A stretch of 64,000 bases of DNA from Ancylomarina sp963977525 (GCA_963977525.1 CAXBPC010000004.1:142417-206416), one strand, 5' to 3'; numbered from the stretch's first letter, positions 8,835-18,127 are shown. Notes: generated by a model not told the origin, from the sequence alone. Numbers and translations: made by a program.

Positions 8835-10397
8835 TTAATTTTTTTGAACTAGAAAGAGAGTTCTGTCATCATCAAACTTAGATATGTTTAATGTATGTAT
8901 CAATTGATATTCAACATCCGAAAGTTTTATACTGTCTTTTCCAACTGTATGCTCAATACTTTCAAGAAAACCTTCGTTGTCAATCATATTCCCAGTTCTA
9001 TCATTCACAGCTTCTGTATACCCATCGGTATAAAGTAAAAGTTTGTCTCCTTTATTAAAATCTTGAATTAAGCTGAGGTAACGCGCGTCGGGAATAACAC
9101 CCAAAAGAGTTCCCGTAATATTAAGTTGAGCTAACTTATTTTCTTTTGCATTAAAAAATAGAGGCTGTAGGGCTCCTGCTGAAGCAATACTAACTTTTGA
9201 TGTTTGTGAGCAAACAGTTATAATACTTAAGGTTGTGAAAACTTCGCTGAGTTTTAAATCCTTAAATACAGATTTGTTTATTATCCCTAGAAACTTACCA
9301 GGAGATTTGATGAAATCGAACTCCTCTCGACTCAAGAAAAAGTTAATAGTGCTTCTTATGTAGGCAATATATGCAGGCACAAAAAACCATGCATCCCACT
9401 TTTTTCCCATCACATCACCAACTACAATTATCTTTTTTTGATTGTCAACGTCGAATGTTTCATAAAAATCGCCTCCCGCAAGCTTGTTATATGCCTGATG
9501 AATAACTTGAATGTTGAAATCTGCAATATCTTCGTTGTATTGATTTTCGAATCTTACTGGAGATTGCTTTGCTGCTGAGTTGAGTGAGTTAAAGTACTTG
9601 TTTTTAAGGTTTAGTTCCTGTTGAACTGATGAGTTAATCTGGTGAATTATTAGCCTTTCATCAAGTTGCTTATATAGAAATGAGTCAATATGGTTCGTTA
9701 AGAAATAATCTATTTTACCTGTATCCTTTGAGTCTGAAATTAAAATGTCAATGGGAATAAGTTGCTCAGTTGTTTTACTAATCTTATCTAAAATTGAAAT
9801 TGCCCAAATCGCATTGTCATCAATAATGATTCGCCAAACATTTTCTTCTTTCAAATACGAAAATAGTTCCTCGTCTGACTCAATGTACTTAAGAGGTGTC
9901 TTTATAAACTGCTGGGATAGTTTGAACTTATTTGAGCTAGGAGTGCAATAGATAATATTACCCTTATCAAAATTGAGATTATTTTTTCTAGATGAATCTA
10001 GAATCTCTTTTCTAAGTATGGATTTCTTTAGGTGAGCTTTTATTTTTGAGATGAAAATCTCTTGCTTGAAAGGTTTTGTGATAAAATCATCTGCTCCATC
10101 ATTTAAGTTTTGTATCCAAGTTTCTTCTTCATTATTATCCGAAAGAAAAATAAATGGGGTAAGTCTGTATTCAGGAGTTTGTCGAATCTGTCTAACAAGA
10201 TCATTCCCACTCATTAGTGGTAAGTAGAGGTCAGAGATAATAAGATCGAAATGTTGATTCTTCGTTTTTTCGATCGCTTCTAAACCATTCTTTGCTAGAG
10301 TCGATTTATATCCAATTCCAGTTAGGGTAAATTCAATATATTTAAGGGTTGCTATATTACTATCAACGACTAGTATGTGGGGGGTGTTTTTTGTCAT
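8835..10397 (-). CDS. response regulator with SpoIIE-type PP2C phosphatase output
   Basis: A 520-residue signalling protein. The receiver domain (about 5-125) has Asp56 in LIISDLYLP as phosphoacceptor, Ser86 in IFLSD and Lys108 in FITKPF. The usual second acidic residue of the metal pocket is Ser13 (VVDSN), a departure from the DD pair. A middle region of about 150 residues is not recognised. The C-terminal phosphatase (about 300-518) has GGDFYETF, VVGDVMGKKWDAWFF and YTDGYTEAVN, the metal-binding aspartates of RsbU/SpoIIE enzymes. Such proteins usually dephosphorylate anti-sigma antagonists in partner switching. The Hpt gene is immediately upstream with a single base between them, so the two are co-transcribed and Hpt may phosphorylate this receiver. 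Confidence 0.9.
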   Translation of the reverse strand: MTKNTPHILVVDSNIATLKYIEFTLTGIGYKSTLAKNGLEAIEKTKNQHFDLIISDLYLPLMSGNDLVRQIRQTPEYRLTPFIFLSDNNEEETWIQNLNDGADDFITKPFKQEIFISKIKAHLKKSILRKEILDSSRKNNLNFDKGNIIYCTPSSNKFKLSQQFIKTPLKYIESDEELFSYLKEENVWRIIIDDNAIWAISILDKISKTTEQLIPIDILISDSKDTGKIDYFLTNHIDSFLYKQLDERLIIHQINSSVQQELNLKNKYFNSLNSAAKQSPVRFENQYNEDIADFNIQVIHQAYNKLAGGDFYETFDVDNQKKIIVVGDVMGKKWDAWFFVPAYIAYIRSTINFFLSREEFDFIKSPGKFLGIINKSVFKDLKLSEVFTTLSIITVCSQTSKVSIASAGALQPLFFNAKENKLAQLNITGTLLGVIPDARYLSLIQDFNKGDKLLLYTDGYTEAVNDRTGNMIDNEGFLESIEHTVGKDSIKLSDVEYQLIHTLNISKFDDDRTLFLVQKN

Positions 10398-10398
10398 A

Positions 10399-10854
10399 TT
10401 AAATCTCTAGAATAGCTCTTTTTAATTCCGTAATTGCTATTGGACTTTGGTTAAGAAAGTAGCTGACAAGTTGCGGGATGAATTTTAGATCAATGTCATT
10501 AACTTCTTCATTTCTTACATTATTCCAGATTCTTAAATCTTCATCATTAAGTTTGTGTCTATCTTCGATCTTCTGTTGAAGTTCAATTTTTTGGTTTCCT
10601 TTAGAATAATGTTCTATGTTTTCTAAACAGTCACCTAATTCATCCATTCCCATAATCCTAACAGAGGATTTAGCTTTGTGAGCAACAGCTCCAAGTTCTG
10701 TCCATTGTCTGTTTTCAAAGTGACTAGAGATTCCTTCAGTAAATTCAGGGTTTTGTTCAATAAAAATTTCAACCATTTCAACCATAATGTCTTTGTTATT
10801 ACCAGACATCTCTTTCAAGTATGATAAGTCAATGATTTTAGTGTTTGAGTTCAT
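10399..10854 (-). CDS. histidine phosphotransfer (Hpt) domain protein
   Basis: A 151-residue cytoplasmic protein. The Hpt four-helix bundle occupies about residues 8-95, with the phosphorylatable His59 in VAHKAKSSVRIMG. The remaining 55 residues form an extra helical region that I cannot assign. Hpt proteins pass phosphoryl groups between hybrid histidine kinases and receivers. The stop codon lies one base before the start of the receiver-phosphatase gene, which makes that protein the natural partner. No kinase gene is in the window, so the input must come from elsewhere in the genome. Confidence 0.85.
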   Translation of the reverse strand: MNSNTKIIDLSYLKEMSGNNKDIMVEMVEIFIEQNPEFTEGISSHFENRQWTELGAVAHKAKSSVRIMGMDELGDCLENIEHYSKGNQKIELQQKIEDRHKLNDEDLRIWNNVRNEEVNDIDLKFIPQLVSYFLNQSPIAITELKRAILEI

Positions 10855-11217
10855 TTTAGGCCTTTGAATTGATTAATTAAACTAAAGCTTGTTAACTCTA
10901 TCAGTCCCTGTTTAAAGCTAATTAGATATAGTTTACTAGTATAATATTATGAGTAAATAAATTTAAACAATAAAATTTAATAAAGAGAATGTATTTATTA
11001 AAGCTTTACTTACACACAATAATAATAAATAATTTTTAATTAGGCTATTATAATTTTGTTCTGTTCAAGGTCAGTAATGTAAAAGTATTTAAGGATGAAA
11101 TAAGTTACTTTCATATTAAAGTTTTATGCTTATTAAAAAAAAATAGAAGATTTGATCTTTCTATGTTCCCTAAATTTTCTAATTTAGATGTAGCTTATTT
11201 AACTAAAGATATTACCT
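10855..11217. other. AT-rich intergenic region
   Basis: This 363-bp gap separates the divergently transcribed hpt and PD40-protein genes. It is very A/T rich and must contain both promoters. I see no convincing TTTG-N19-TAnnTTTG promoter, hairpin, repeat or missed reading frame. Confidence 0.5.
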
Positions 11218-12927
11218 ATGTCATTAATAAAATTGTTAATACTTCTATTCATTTTTTCTTGTGGAGATGTTTATTCTCAGGGTTTTATACGTGTTGATTC
11301 GGATGAATTTGCAGGAGGCACTGATGAAGGAAAAAAGGTGATGAAGAATATAAATAAGGCAAAAAAGCTTTTTGAAGACGGGGAATCCTCGTTCTCCGAA
11401 TGTATAAGTCTTCTTTTGGAATGCAATTCCTTTAATAGTTTTAATGCAGAGCTGAATTATAATATTGGGCAAACCTATTTGATGTATGGCAAAAAAGAAT
11501 TAGCGAAACCATACTTTGAAGAAGTAAAGGCTTTGAAACCAAATTTTAATGAAAAATTATATTTGTTCTTAGGGCAAGCTTGTCAATATGAAGGTGATTT
11601 TTCAAATGCTATATTAAACTATAAAACCTATATTGAAATTCTTCAACACGAAGGTACTAACAAGAATAGGAAAAAGCTAGAAGCTGTAAATAGATATATA
11701 GAGCAGTGTAAAAATGGACAAGTTTTATCAGAGCAGTTAGCTAGTTTTGATGTGGAAAAGTTGGCATCACCTATAAACTCTGAGGCTAACGATGTTCTTG
11801 CAATTAAAGATGGTGTGAAACTGTTCTTTAATTCGGATAGGCTAATTGTAAGTGATAAAAAGAAAGATAGTCCTACTTTAAGAGGATTTAGTGTTATGCT
11901 AATGAATGGTGAATGGACAAATTTCAGCATCTTAAATGATGAGAAAAAATCTAGTGAATTACCTATAATGGTTGCTAAGATTGATGCCAATCAGTATTTG
12001 TTTTACGATAAGAACACAGGACTAGGAGATTTAATCTTTATGCAAAAAGATGATAAATATTGGACCAAAGAAATGGATGTGTTTTTTGTGAATGAAAGAA
12101 AATCTAATGAATCTTCAGCATCATTTACATCAGACGGGAATGCCGTCGTATTTGTTAGTGATAGAGACGGAGGGCAAGGGGATATATATCATTGTAAAAA
12201 GGGAGATAATGGAGAGTGGAGCAAGCCAGTTAAAATTGGCGATCAAATTAATTCAACTTTCGATGAAAAGGATGTTTTCTTATCGGATGATGGAAAGTCA
12301 ATTTATTTTAGTTCTAAAGGTCGAAACTCAATTGGAGGATATGATATTTTTAAATCTGAAAAAAATGACAATGGTAGCTGGATGGAAGCACAGAATATGG
12401 GCATGCCTATTAATTCGTCCTACGATGAGTGTCATTTCTTTCCTTCTCAAGGAGATTCATTCTTGTTTGATTCGAATAGAGGTGAAAATGGTAAATTTGA
12501 TATTTATACCAAGAAATTGATAGTTGAAAAAGTAATTCAGGAAGAATTGAAAGAAGCAGTGAAACCATTAGAGAAACTTGAAGAGGCTATTCCAGTAGAA
12601 AAATCTGAAGTTCTTCCAATCGTTATTCCTCTTCCAGTTCCAGTTGTTAAAAAAGCAGCAACTATCCTGACAACTTATAAAATTCAGATTGCAGCTTCAA
12701 AGTTAGAAATGAAAGAGTCTGAATTAAAGAAGTTATACAAAGGCAAGACTGACGTAATTAGCTCTTATGATGGAGAATGGTATAGGTACACAATTAATGA
12801 GTTTGATAGTATAGAAGATGCTATTTATTATAGAGATAGATCTGGTGTCGAAAAAGCTTTTATCGTAAGTTTTGAAAATGATAGAAGGAAAAAAATAATA
12901 ACGAATTATAGTTTGTCTAAGAACTAA
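11218..12927 (+). CDS. TPR/PD40 beta-propeller protein with SPOR-like C-terminus
   Basis: A 569-residue exported protein: signal peptide (about 1-20), two or three TPR units (about 65-140), WD40-like PD40 repeats (about 210-440; repeated blocks such as SSASFTSDGNAVVFVSDRDG and the DDGKSIYFSSKG block), a proline/valine-rich linker with KPLEKLEEAIPVEKSE, and a C-terminal SPOR-like domain (about 493-560, opening TYKIQIAAS). In Bacteroidota, TPR plus PD40 proteins usually end in an OmpA domain that binds peptidoglycan, as in PorE of type IX secretion; here the SPOR-like fold, which binds denuded glycan, takes that place. It is a single gene with no secretion genes nearby, so a role in the envelope is inferred only from domains. 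Confidence 0.8.
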   Translation: MSLIKLLILLFIFSCGDVYSQGFIRVDSDEFAGGTDEGKKVMKNINKAKKLFEDGESSFSECISLLLECNSFNSFNAELNYNIGQTYLMYGKKELAKPYFEEVKALKPNFNEKLYLFLGQACQYEGDFSNAILNYKTYIEILQHEGTNKNRKKLEAVNRYIEQCKNGQVLSEQLASFDVEKLASPINSEANDVLAIKDGVKLFFNSDRLIVSDKKKDSPTLRGFSVMLMNGEWTNFSILNDEKKSSELPIMVAKIDANQYLFYDKNTGLGDLIFMQKDDKYWTKEMDVFFVNERKSNESSASFTSDGNAVVFVSDRDGGQGDIYHCKKGDNGEWSKPVKIGDQINSTFDEKDVFLSDDGKSIYFSSKGRNSIGGYDIFKSEKNDNGSWMEAQNMGMPINSSYDECHFFPSQGDSFLFDSNRGENGKFDIYTKKLIVEKVIQEELKEAVKPLEKLEEAIPVEKSEVLPIVIPLPVPVVKKAATILTTYKIQIAASKLEMKESELKKLYKGKTDVISSYDGEWYRYTINEFDSIEDAIYYRDRSGVEKAFIVSFENDRRKKIITNYSLSKN

Positions 12928-13013
12928 ATATAGTTCTAAGGGTATCTGTTCCGATTGAGTTTCAAAATATGCTTTATAATACAAAGTATATTTTGAAGTT
13001 TAATCGGTATTTT

Positions 13014-13044
13014 TTTGCCTAGAAATTGTATTCTTCTACATTTG
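13014..13044 (+). promoter_or_regulatory. Bacteroidota-type promoter for gcvT
   Basis: TTTG at 13014-13017 is followed after exactly 19 bp by TACATTTG at 13037-13044. This matches the primary sigma consensus of Bacteroidota (TTTG, about 19 bp, TAnnTTTG). Transcription would begin near 13050, leaving a leader of about 160 nt before the gcvT ATG at 13211. Confidence 0.65.
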
Positions 13045-13210
13045 CAAAACAAAACAGAATGAAAGTTCTATATGTACAATTATGGAGGATGGTTAAACGG
13101 TTAAATTCTTTGTAATTGAGTGACTTAAATAAACAATACTAAAATAGGAAATGATGTGTTTTCTTTATTCATGGAACACATTAAGATCTTAAACTTCAAA
13201 CAACAAACAG

Positions 13211-14314
13211 ATGAAAAGAACTGCATTCACTAGTTTTCATGAAGAATTAGGCGCTAAAATGCTAGAATTTGCTGGTTATAACATGCCTATTGAATTTACT
13301 GGTATTAAGGATGAGCACATGTGTGTTCGTGAAAAATTAGGTGTATTTGATGTTTCTCATATGGGTGAGTTTTGGGTAAAAGGCCCTAAGGCTTTTAACT
13401 TTGTACAGAAATTAACCACTAATGATGTGGCTGCTTTAACTGATGGAAAGATTCAGTACTCATGTTTTCCTAACGGGAAAGGTGGTATTGTTGATGACTT
13501 GTTGGTTTACTGTATCGATTCTGAAACTTATTTATTGGTTGTAAATGCGGCTAATATTGAGAAAGACTGGGCATGGTGTTCTAAGAATGCTGAAGAAATG
13601 GGCTTAGAAGTTGGTACAGAACTTTACAATGCTTCTGACGAAATTTGTCAGTTAGCTGTTCAAGGTCCTTTGGCTCTTAAAGCTATGCAAAAGCTTGTTG
13701 ATGTTCCTGTTGAAGATATGGAGTACTATACTTTCAAGAAAGTGAATATGGCTGGTATCGAGAATGTGATTTTCTCTACTACAGGTTATACAGGTTCTGG
13801 TGGATGCGAAATTTATGTTGCTAATGAGGATGGAGAAAAACTTTTTAACGCTGTAATGGAAGCTGGTAAAGAGTTCGGTATTCAACCAATTGGATTAGCT
13901 GCTCGTGACACACTACGTCTTGAAGTTGGATTCTGTTTATATGGTAACGATATTGATGATACACACACACCAATTGAAGCAGGTTTGGGTTGGATCACTA
14001 AATTTGTTGATGGAAATGACTTTATCGATAGAGAATTTTTTGAACAACAAAAAGCTGATAAGCCTAAGCGTCGTTTGAAAGGTTTTGAAATGATCGACCG
14101 TGGTATTCCTCGTCATGGTTATAAGATTGAGGATGCTGATGGAAATGAAATTGGTGAAGTAACTTCAGGAACAAGCGCTCCTGCACTTGGAAAATCAATT
14201 GGTATGGGTTACGTAAAAGAGGGTTTCTACAAAGCGGATACTGAGATTTATATTCGTGTAAGAAAGAAAGCTCTGAAAGCAAAAATTACAAAAATTCCTT
14301 TTTATAAGGCTTAA
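13211..14314 (+). CDS. gcvT: aminomethyltransferase (glycine cleavage T-protein)
   Basis: The tetrahydrofolate-dependent T-protein of the glycine cleavage system, which releases ammonia and forms methylene-THF from the aminomethyl-lipoyl H-protein. The 367-residue length is normal. Typical features are GVFDVSHMGEFWVKGP near 42-58, the folate-domain segment YTGSGGCEIYV around 195 and the C-terminal barrel with the GEVTSGTSAPALGKSIGMGYV block. The P and H proteins are not in the window; in this phylum gcvT is often separate. It stands alone behind its own promoter and is followed by a terminator, with the serine-synthesis genes downstream, fitting one-carbon metabolism. Confidence 0.96.
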   Translation: MKRTAFTSFHEELGAKMLEFAGYNMPIEFTGIKDEHMCVREKLGVFDVSHMGEFWVKGPKAFNFVQKLTTNDVAALTDGKIQYSCFPNGKGGIVDDLLVYCIDSETYLLVVNAANIEKDWAWCSKNAEEMGLEVGTELYNASDEICQLAVQGPLALKAMQKLVDVPVEDMEYYTFKKVNMAGIENVIFSTTGYTGSGGCEIYVANEDGEKLFNAVMEAGKEFGIQPIGLAARDTLRLEVGFCLYGNDIDDTHTPIEAGLGWITKFVDGNDFIDREFFEQQKADKPKRRLKGFEMIDRGIPRHGYKIEDADGNEIGEVTSGTSAPALGKSIGMGYVKEGFYKADTEIYIRVRKKALKAKITKIPFYKA

Positions 14315-14373
14315 GCATATTTGATTACTGATTGAGCTTATTTAGTTCAACTTTGATCAACGATTTTATTACA

Positions 14374-14411
14374 AAAGCAGGTTTGTGAAGTATCACGAAC
14401 TTGCTTTTTTT
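14374..14411 (+). terminator. terminator after gcvT
   Basis: Imperfect inverted repeat with AAAGCAGGTT and AACTTGCTTT as outer arms and GTGA/TCAC as inner arms, followed by a run of seven T. It lies 60 bp after the gcvT stop. Confidence 0.75.
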
Positions 14412-14627
14412 ATGACAGTTTGGGTACCATAGTAGAAAACGATTTCGATAGCTTTGTTAAATTCTGTTTAACTATTAGAGCATCAGTTGTATATGAAGAG
14501 AAGTGAAGCCAGCTTGTTTTTTGTTGAAAAACATATAAAAAATGATTTTTGACCTCGTTATTCTTCATTTTTATTTGCAAATTTGCGCATGAATATGCAA
14601 AAGTTCACATTCTAAAAAATATTGAAA

Positions 14628-15704
14628 ATGAAAGTACATAATTTTTCTGCAGGACCCTCAATCCTTCCTGACGTAACAGTAGAAAATACTGCTGCAGCTA
14701 TTAAGAATTTTGCCGGAACAACTCTTTCTTTAATGGAAGTATCTCACCGTAGCAAAGAATTTGTTGCCGTAATGGATGAAGCTACAGCTTTGTTTAAAGA
14801 ATTATTGGATATCCCAGCAGGTTACTCAGTAGTATTCTTAGGTGGTGGAGCTTCTACTCAGTTCTGCATGATTCCTTACAACTTGATGGCTAAGAAATCA
14901 GCTTACCTTAACACAGGTGCTTGGGCTAACAAAGCTCAAAAAGAAGCTAAATTATTTGGTGAAGTTGTTGAAGTTGCTTCTTCTAAAGAAACAGTTTACA
15001 ACTACATTCCAAAAGGATACGAAATTCCTGCTGATGCAGATTATTTCCATATCACTACAAACAATACCATTTATGGTACTGAGATCAAGCACGACATGGA
15101 CGTGAATGTACCTCTTGTTGCTGATATGTCTTCTGATATTTTCTCTCGCCCTGTTGATGTATCTAAGTATGCATTAATTTATGGTGGAGCTCAAAAGAAC
15201 CTAGCGCCAGCTGGTGTAACTTTTGTAATCGTTAAAGATGAATTGCTAGGAAAAATGGATCGTCAGATTCCTACAATGTTAGATTATACAACTCATATTA
15301 AAGGTGAGTCTATGTTTAACACTCCTCCAGTAGTTCCTGTGTTTGCTGCTCTTCAAACTTTGAGATGGATCAAAGAACAAGGTGGTGTTTCTGCAATGCA
15401 GAAAATTAATGAAGATAAAGCTGCGGTTCTTTACAACGAGATTGACCGTAACCCTATGTTCAAAGGTACTGTTATCAACGTAGAAGATCGTTCATTAATG
15501 AACATATGTTTCGTAATGGCTGACGAGTACAAAGAATTAGAAAAAGAATTTTACGATTTCGCTACTTCAAAAGGTATGTCTGGAATTAAAGGTCACCGTT
15601 CAGTTGGTGGTTTCCGTGCTTCTACTTACAATGCTTTACCAAAAGCATCTGTACAGGCATTAGCTGACTGCATGACGGAATTCGAAACAATGCATGTAAA
15701 GTAA
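14628..15704 (+). CDS. serC: phosphoserine aminotransferase
   Basis: A PLP enzyme that converts 3-phosphohydroxypyruvate and glutamate to phosphoserine; it also acts in vitamin B6 synthesis in some bacteria. The protein of 358 residues starts with the family signature HNFSAGPSILP and carries the PLP lysine Lys190 in YGGAQKNLAPAG. I use the ATG at 14628 because the upstream TTG at 14622 adds only two residues. It heads the serC-serA-DUF1015 cluster. Upstream, TTTG at 14548 and TATTTG at 14572 could form a promoter with 20-bp spacing, weaker than that of gcvT. The 313-bp gap before it holds only the gcvT terminator and this putative promoter. Confidence 0.96.
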   Translation: MKVHNFSAGPSILPDVTVENTAAAIKNFAGTTLSLMEVSHRSKEFVAVMDEATALFKELLDIPAGYSVVFLGGGASTQFCMIPYNLMAKKSAYLNTGAWANKAQKEAKLFGEVVEVASSKETVYNYIPKGYEIPADADYFHITTNNTIYGTEIKHDMDVNVPLVADMSSDIFSRPVDVSKYALIYGGAQKNLAPAGVTFVIVKDELLGKMDRQIPTMLDYTTHIKGESMFNTPPVVPVFAALQTLRWIKEQGGVSAMQKINEDKAAVLYNEIDRNPMFKGTVINVEDRSLMNICFVMADEYKELEKEFYDFATSKGMSGIKGHRSVGGFRASTYNALPKASVQALADCMTEFETMHVK

Positions 15705-15720
15705 ATTACCTGATTATATG

Positions 15721-15748
15721 GATTTGAGTGTGGCAACATACTCAAATC
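15721..15748 (+). promoter_or_regulatory. intercistronic hairpin between serC and serA
   Basis: GATTTGAGT and ACTCAAATC form a 9-bp perfect stem with a 10-nt loop, 16 bp after the serC stop and 108 bp before the serA ATG. There is no T run, so it may be an RNA processing or stability element, not a terminator. Its function is inferred. Confidence 0.4.
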
Positions 15749-15855
15749 TCTATTTTGAGTCATTAAAGCATGAGGAACGACTAAAGGGATCCGATTTGGA
15801 TAACTTCGATTTGGCTGGCAATGACATTTTATTTTTAACGTTTAAAATTAATAAA

Positions 15856-16779
15856 ATGACTAAAGTTTTAATTGCAACCGATAAACCTTTTGCTCCTGCT
15901 GCTGTAAACGCAATTCGCGAAGTAGTTGAAGGTGCTGGATATGAACTAGCTTTGCTAGAATCATACACAGATAAGGCTGAGTTAATCGCAGCTGTTGCTG
16001 ATGTTGATGGAATGATTATTCGTTCTGATAAAGCAACTCGCGAGGTGCTTGAAGCAGCTAAGAACCTAAAAGTAATTATACGTGCAGGTGCTGGATACGA
16101 TAATATCGATCTTGAGGCTTGTACTGAGAAGGGTATAGTAGCCATGAATACTCCTGGACAAAACTCAAACGCTGTTGCGGAGTTAGCATTGGGAATGATG
16201 GTTTTCCTTGCTCGTAAAGGATTTAATGGAAAAGCTGGTGTAGAGTTAAGAGGTAAGAATATCGGTATTCACGCTTATGGTAACGTTGGTAAACACGTTG
16301 CTAATATTGCTAAAGGTTTCGGAATGACAGTTTATGCATTCGATCCTTTTGTTGCAAAAGAAGCTATTGAAGCTGATGGAGTTAAGGCAGTAGATACAGT
16401 AGAAGAGCTATATAGCACTTGTCACTATGTATCATTGCATATTCCTGCCAACGACAAAACCAAAAAATCAATTAACTACGATTTGTTGAATAAGATGCCT
16501 GAGGGTGGTATTCTTGTCAATACAGCTCGTAAAGAAGTTATTGATGAAGAAGGTATGTTGAAACTTATGGAAGATCGTAAAGATTTTGCTTATATCTCTG
16601 ATATCGCACCTGACTGCAAAGACGAATTTGCTGCTAAATATGAAGGTCGCTTTTTCTTTACACCTAAGAAAATGGGTGCTCAAACAGCTGAAGCTAATAT
16701 CAACGCTGGTATTGCTGGAGCTAATCAGATTGTGAACCTGATTGAAAAAGGAGACGAGACATTTAGAGTAAACAAATAA
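15856..16779 (+). CDS. serA: D-3-phosphoglycerate dehydrogenase, short type III form
   Basis: It oxidises 3-phosphoglycerate with NAD, the first step of serine synthesis. I choose the ATG at 15856 (MTKVLIATDKPF), since an upstream ATG at 15718 adds 46 residues that fall in the serC-serA spacer and do not resemble the family. The 307-residue enzyme lacks the ACT regulatory domain. The nucleotide fold is at GIHAYGNVGKHVA (about 137-149) and the substrate arginine at NTARKEV (Arg225). The usual catalytic histidine of the PHxGA motif is replaced by lysine (Lys271 in TPKKMGAQT), as described for type III PGDH. It is followed 74 bp later by the DUF1015 gene. Confidence 0.92.
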   Translation: MTKVLIATDKPFAPAAVNAIREVVEGAGYELALLESYTDKAELIAAVADVDGMIIRSDKATREVLEAAKNLKVIIRAGAGYDNIDLEACTEKGIVAMNTPGQNSNAVAELALGMMVFLARKGFNGKAGVELRGKNIGIHAYGNVGKHVANIAKGFGMTVYAFDPFVAKEAIEADGVKAVDTVEELYSTCHYVSLHIPANDKTKKSINYDLLNKMPEGGILVNTARKEVIDEEGMLKLMEDRKDFAYISDIAPDCKDEFAAKYEGRFFFTPKKMGAQTAEANINAGIAGANQIVNLIEKGDETFRVNK

Positions 16780-16853
16780 TCGTCTCAATTCGATTATTTT
16801 GTTCCTTATACTTTTACAGAAAATAAAATACAAAACGTACAAAACACCTTATC

Positions 16854-18104
16854 ATGGCAATTGTAAAACCATTTAGAGGCTTACGCCCAACAAAAGATAT
16901 CGCTAAAGATTTAGCATGTTTACCATATGACGTAATGAATTCAGAAGAGGCTGCACAGATGGCTGAAGGTAAAGATTGTTCTTTACTTCATATCACTCGT
17001 GCTGAGATCGACTGTCCTGCTGGAACAGACGTTCACTCTAACGAAGTTTACGAAAAATCAGTATCTAACCTTAAGCTATGGCAAGAAAAAGGTTGGTTGA
17101 AGCAAGATTCAGTAGCTAAATTCTACATCTATGCTCAGACTATGGACGGACGTACACAGTACGGTATCGTTGCTAATGCTGCTTGTGAAGACTACAAAAC
17201 TGGTGTGATCAAGAAACATGAGCTTACTCGTCCAGACAAAGAGGAAGATCGTATGATCTTAACTCGTTATACTGAGGCTAACCTTGAGCCAGTATTCTTT
17301 TCATACAAAGCTGTTCCAGAGATTGACGCTATTGTAGCGAACATCGTAAAGAACGAAGAGGCTGAGTACGATTTTGTTGCTGAAGACGGATTTGGTCACC
17401 ATTTCTGGCCTGTAAACGACGCTACTACTAACAAAGAGTTGGAAGAGTTGTTTGCAGCTAAAGTTCCTTCTACTTACGTAGCTGATGGTCACCATAGAAC
17501 AGCTGCTGCTGCCCGTATTGGTGATGAGTTTGCTGCTAAGAACCCAAATCATACAGGTGATGAAGAGTACAACTTCTTCATGGCTGTTCACTTCCCAGAT
17601 GATCAATTAGCAATTATCGATTACAATCGTGTAGCTAAAGATCTTAACGGAATGACTGAAGTTGAATTCCTAGCTAAATTGGAAGAGACTTTCACAGTTG
17701 AGTGCATGGGTGAAGAGATTTACAAGCCAGCTAAACTTCATGAGTTCTCTATGTATTTAGATAACAAGTGGTACAAGCTGAACGCTAAAGAAGGTACTTA
17801 CGATGATAAGGATCCTATTGGTGTATTGGACGTAACAATCCTTTCAAGCCACGTATTGGATAACCTATTAGATGTTAAAGATCTTCGTACGACGACTCGT
17901 GTTGAGTTCGTAGGTGGTATTCGTGGATTAGGTGAGTTGAAGAAGCGTGTTGACAATGGTAGCATGAAAGTTGCTTTTGCTTTATACGCAGTTTCTATGC
18001 AACAACTAATTGATATTGCTGATACAGGTAACATCATGCCTCCTAAGACAACTTGGTTTGAGCCTAAACTACGTTCAGGATTATTGATTCACAAATTGGA
18101 CTAA
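16854..18104 (+). CDS. DUF1015 family protein of the serine cluster
   Basis: A 416-residue soluble protein of the DUF1015 family, recognisable from the start VKPFRGLRPTKDIAKDLACLPYDVM and from the internal YVADGHHRTAAAARIGDEF motif (about residue 204), which resembles the nucleotide/phosphate-binding motif of ParB/Srx-like folds. The biochemical role is not established. Its fixed position behind serC and serA in Bacteroidota and some other phyla suggests a role in serine metabolism, perhaps a kinase-like step acting on serine; that is inference. It ends in a strong terminator, which closes the operon. Confidence 0.88.
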   Translation: MAIVKPFRGLRPTKDIAKDLACLPYDVMNSEEAAQMAEGKDCSLLHITRAEIDCPAGTDVHSNEVYEKSVSNLKLWQEKGWLKQDSVAKFYIYAQTMDGRTQYGIVANAACEDYKTGVIKKHELTRPDKEEDRMILTRYTEANLEPVFFSYKAVPEIDAIVANIVKNEEAEYDFVAEDGFGHHFWPVNDATTNKELEELFAAKVPSTYVADGHHRTAAAARIGDEFAAKNPNHTGDEEYNFFMAVHFPDDQLAIIDYNRVAKDLNGMTEVEFLAKLEETFTVECMGEEIYKPAKLHEFSMYLDNKWYKLNAKEGTYDDKDPIGVLDVTILSSHVLDNLLDVKDLRTTTRVEFVGGIRGLGELKKRVDNGSMKVAFALYAVSMQQLIDIADTGNIMPPKTTWFEPKLRSGLLIHKLD

Positions 18105-18127
18105 TTCCAATTCGATCATATTTTTTT

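Noticed and set aside
12092..12520. 142-residue frame inside the PD40 gene
   Set aside because: It is a shadow in another frame of a gene with clear PD40 repeats.
13050..13210. Glycine riboswitch in the gcvT leader
   Set aside because: The tandem aptamer core motifs are not recognisable and the leader is too short for a full tandem glycine aptamer plus expression platform.
15718..15855. 46-residue N-terminal extension of SerA
   Set aside because: It contains the intercistronic hairpin and shows no likeness to the family. The ATG at 15856 gives the normal beginning.
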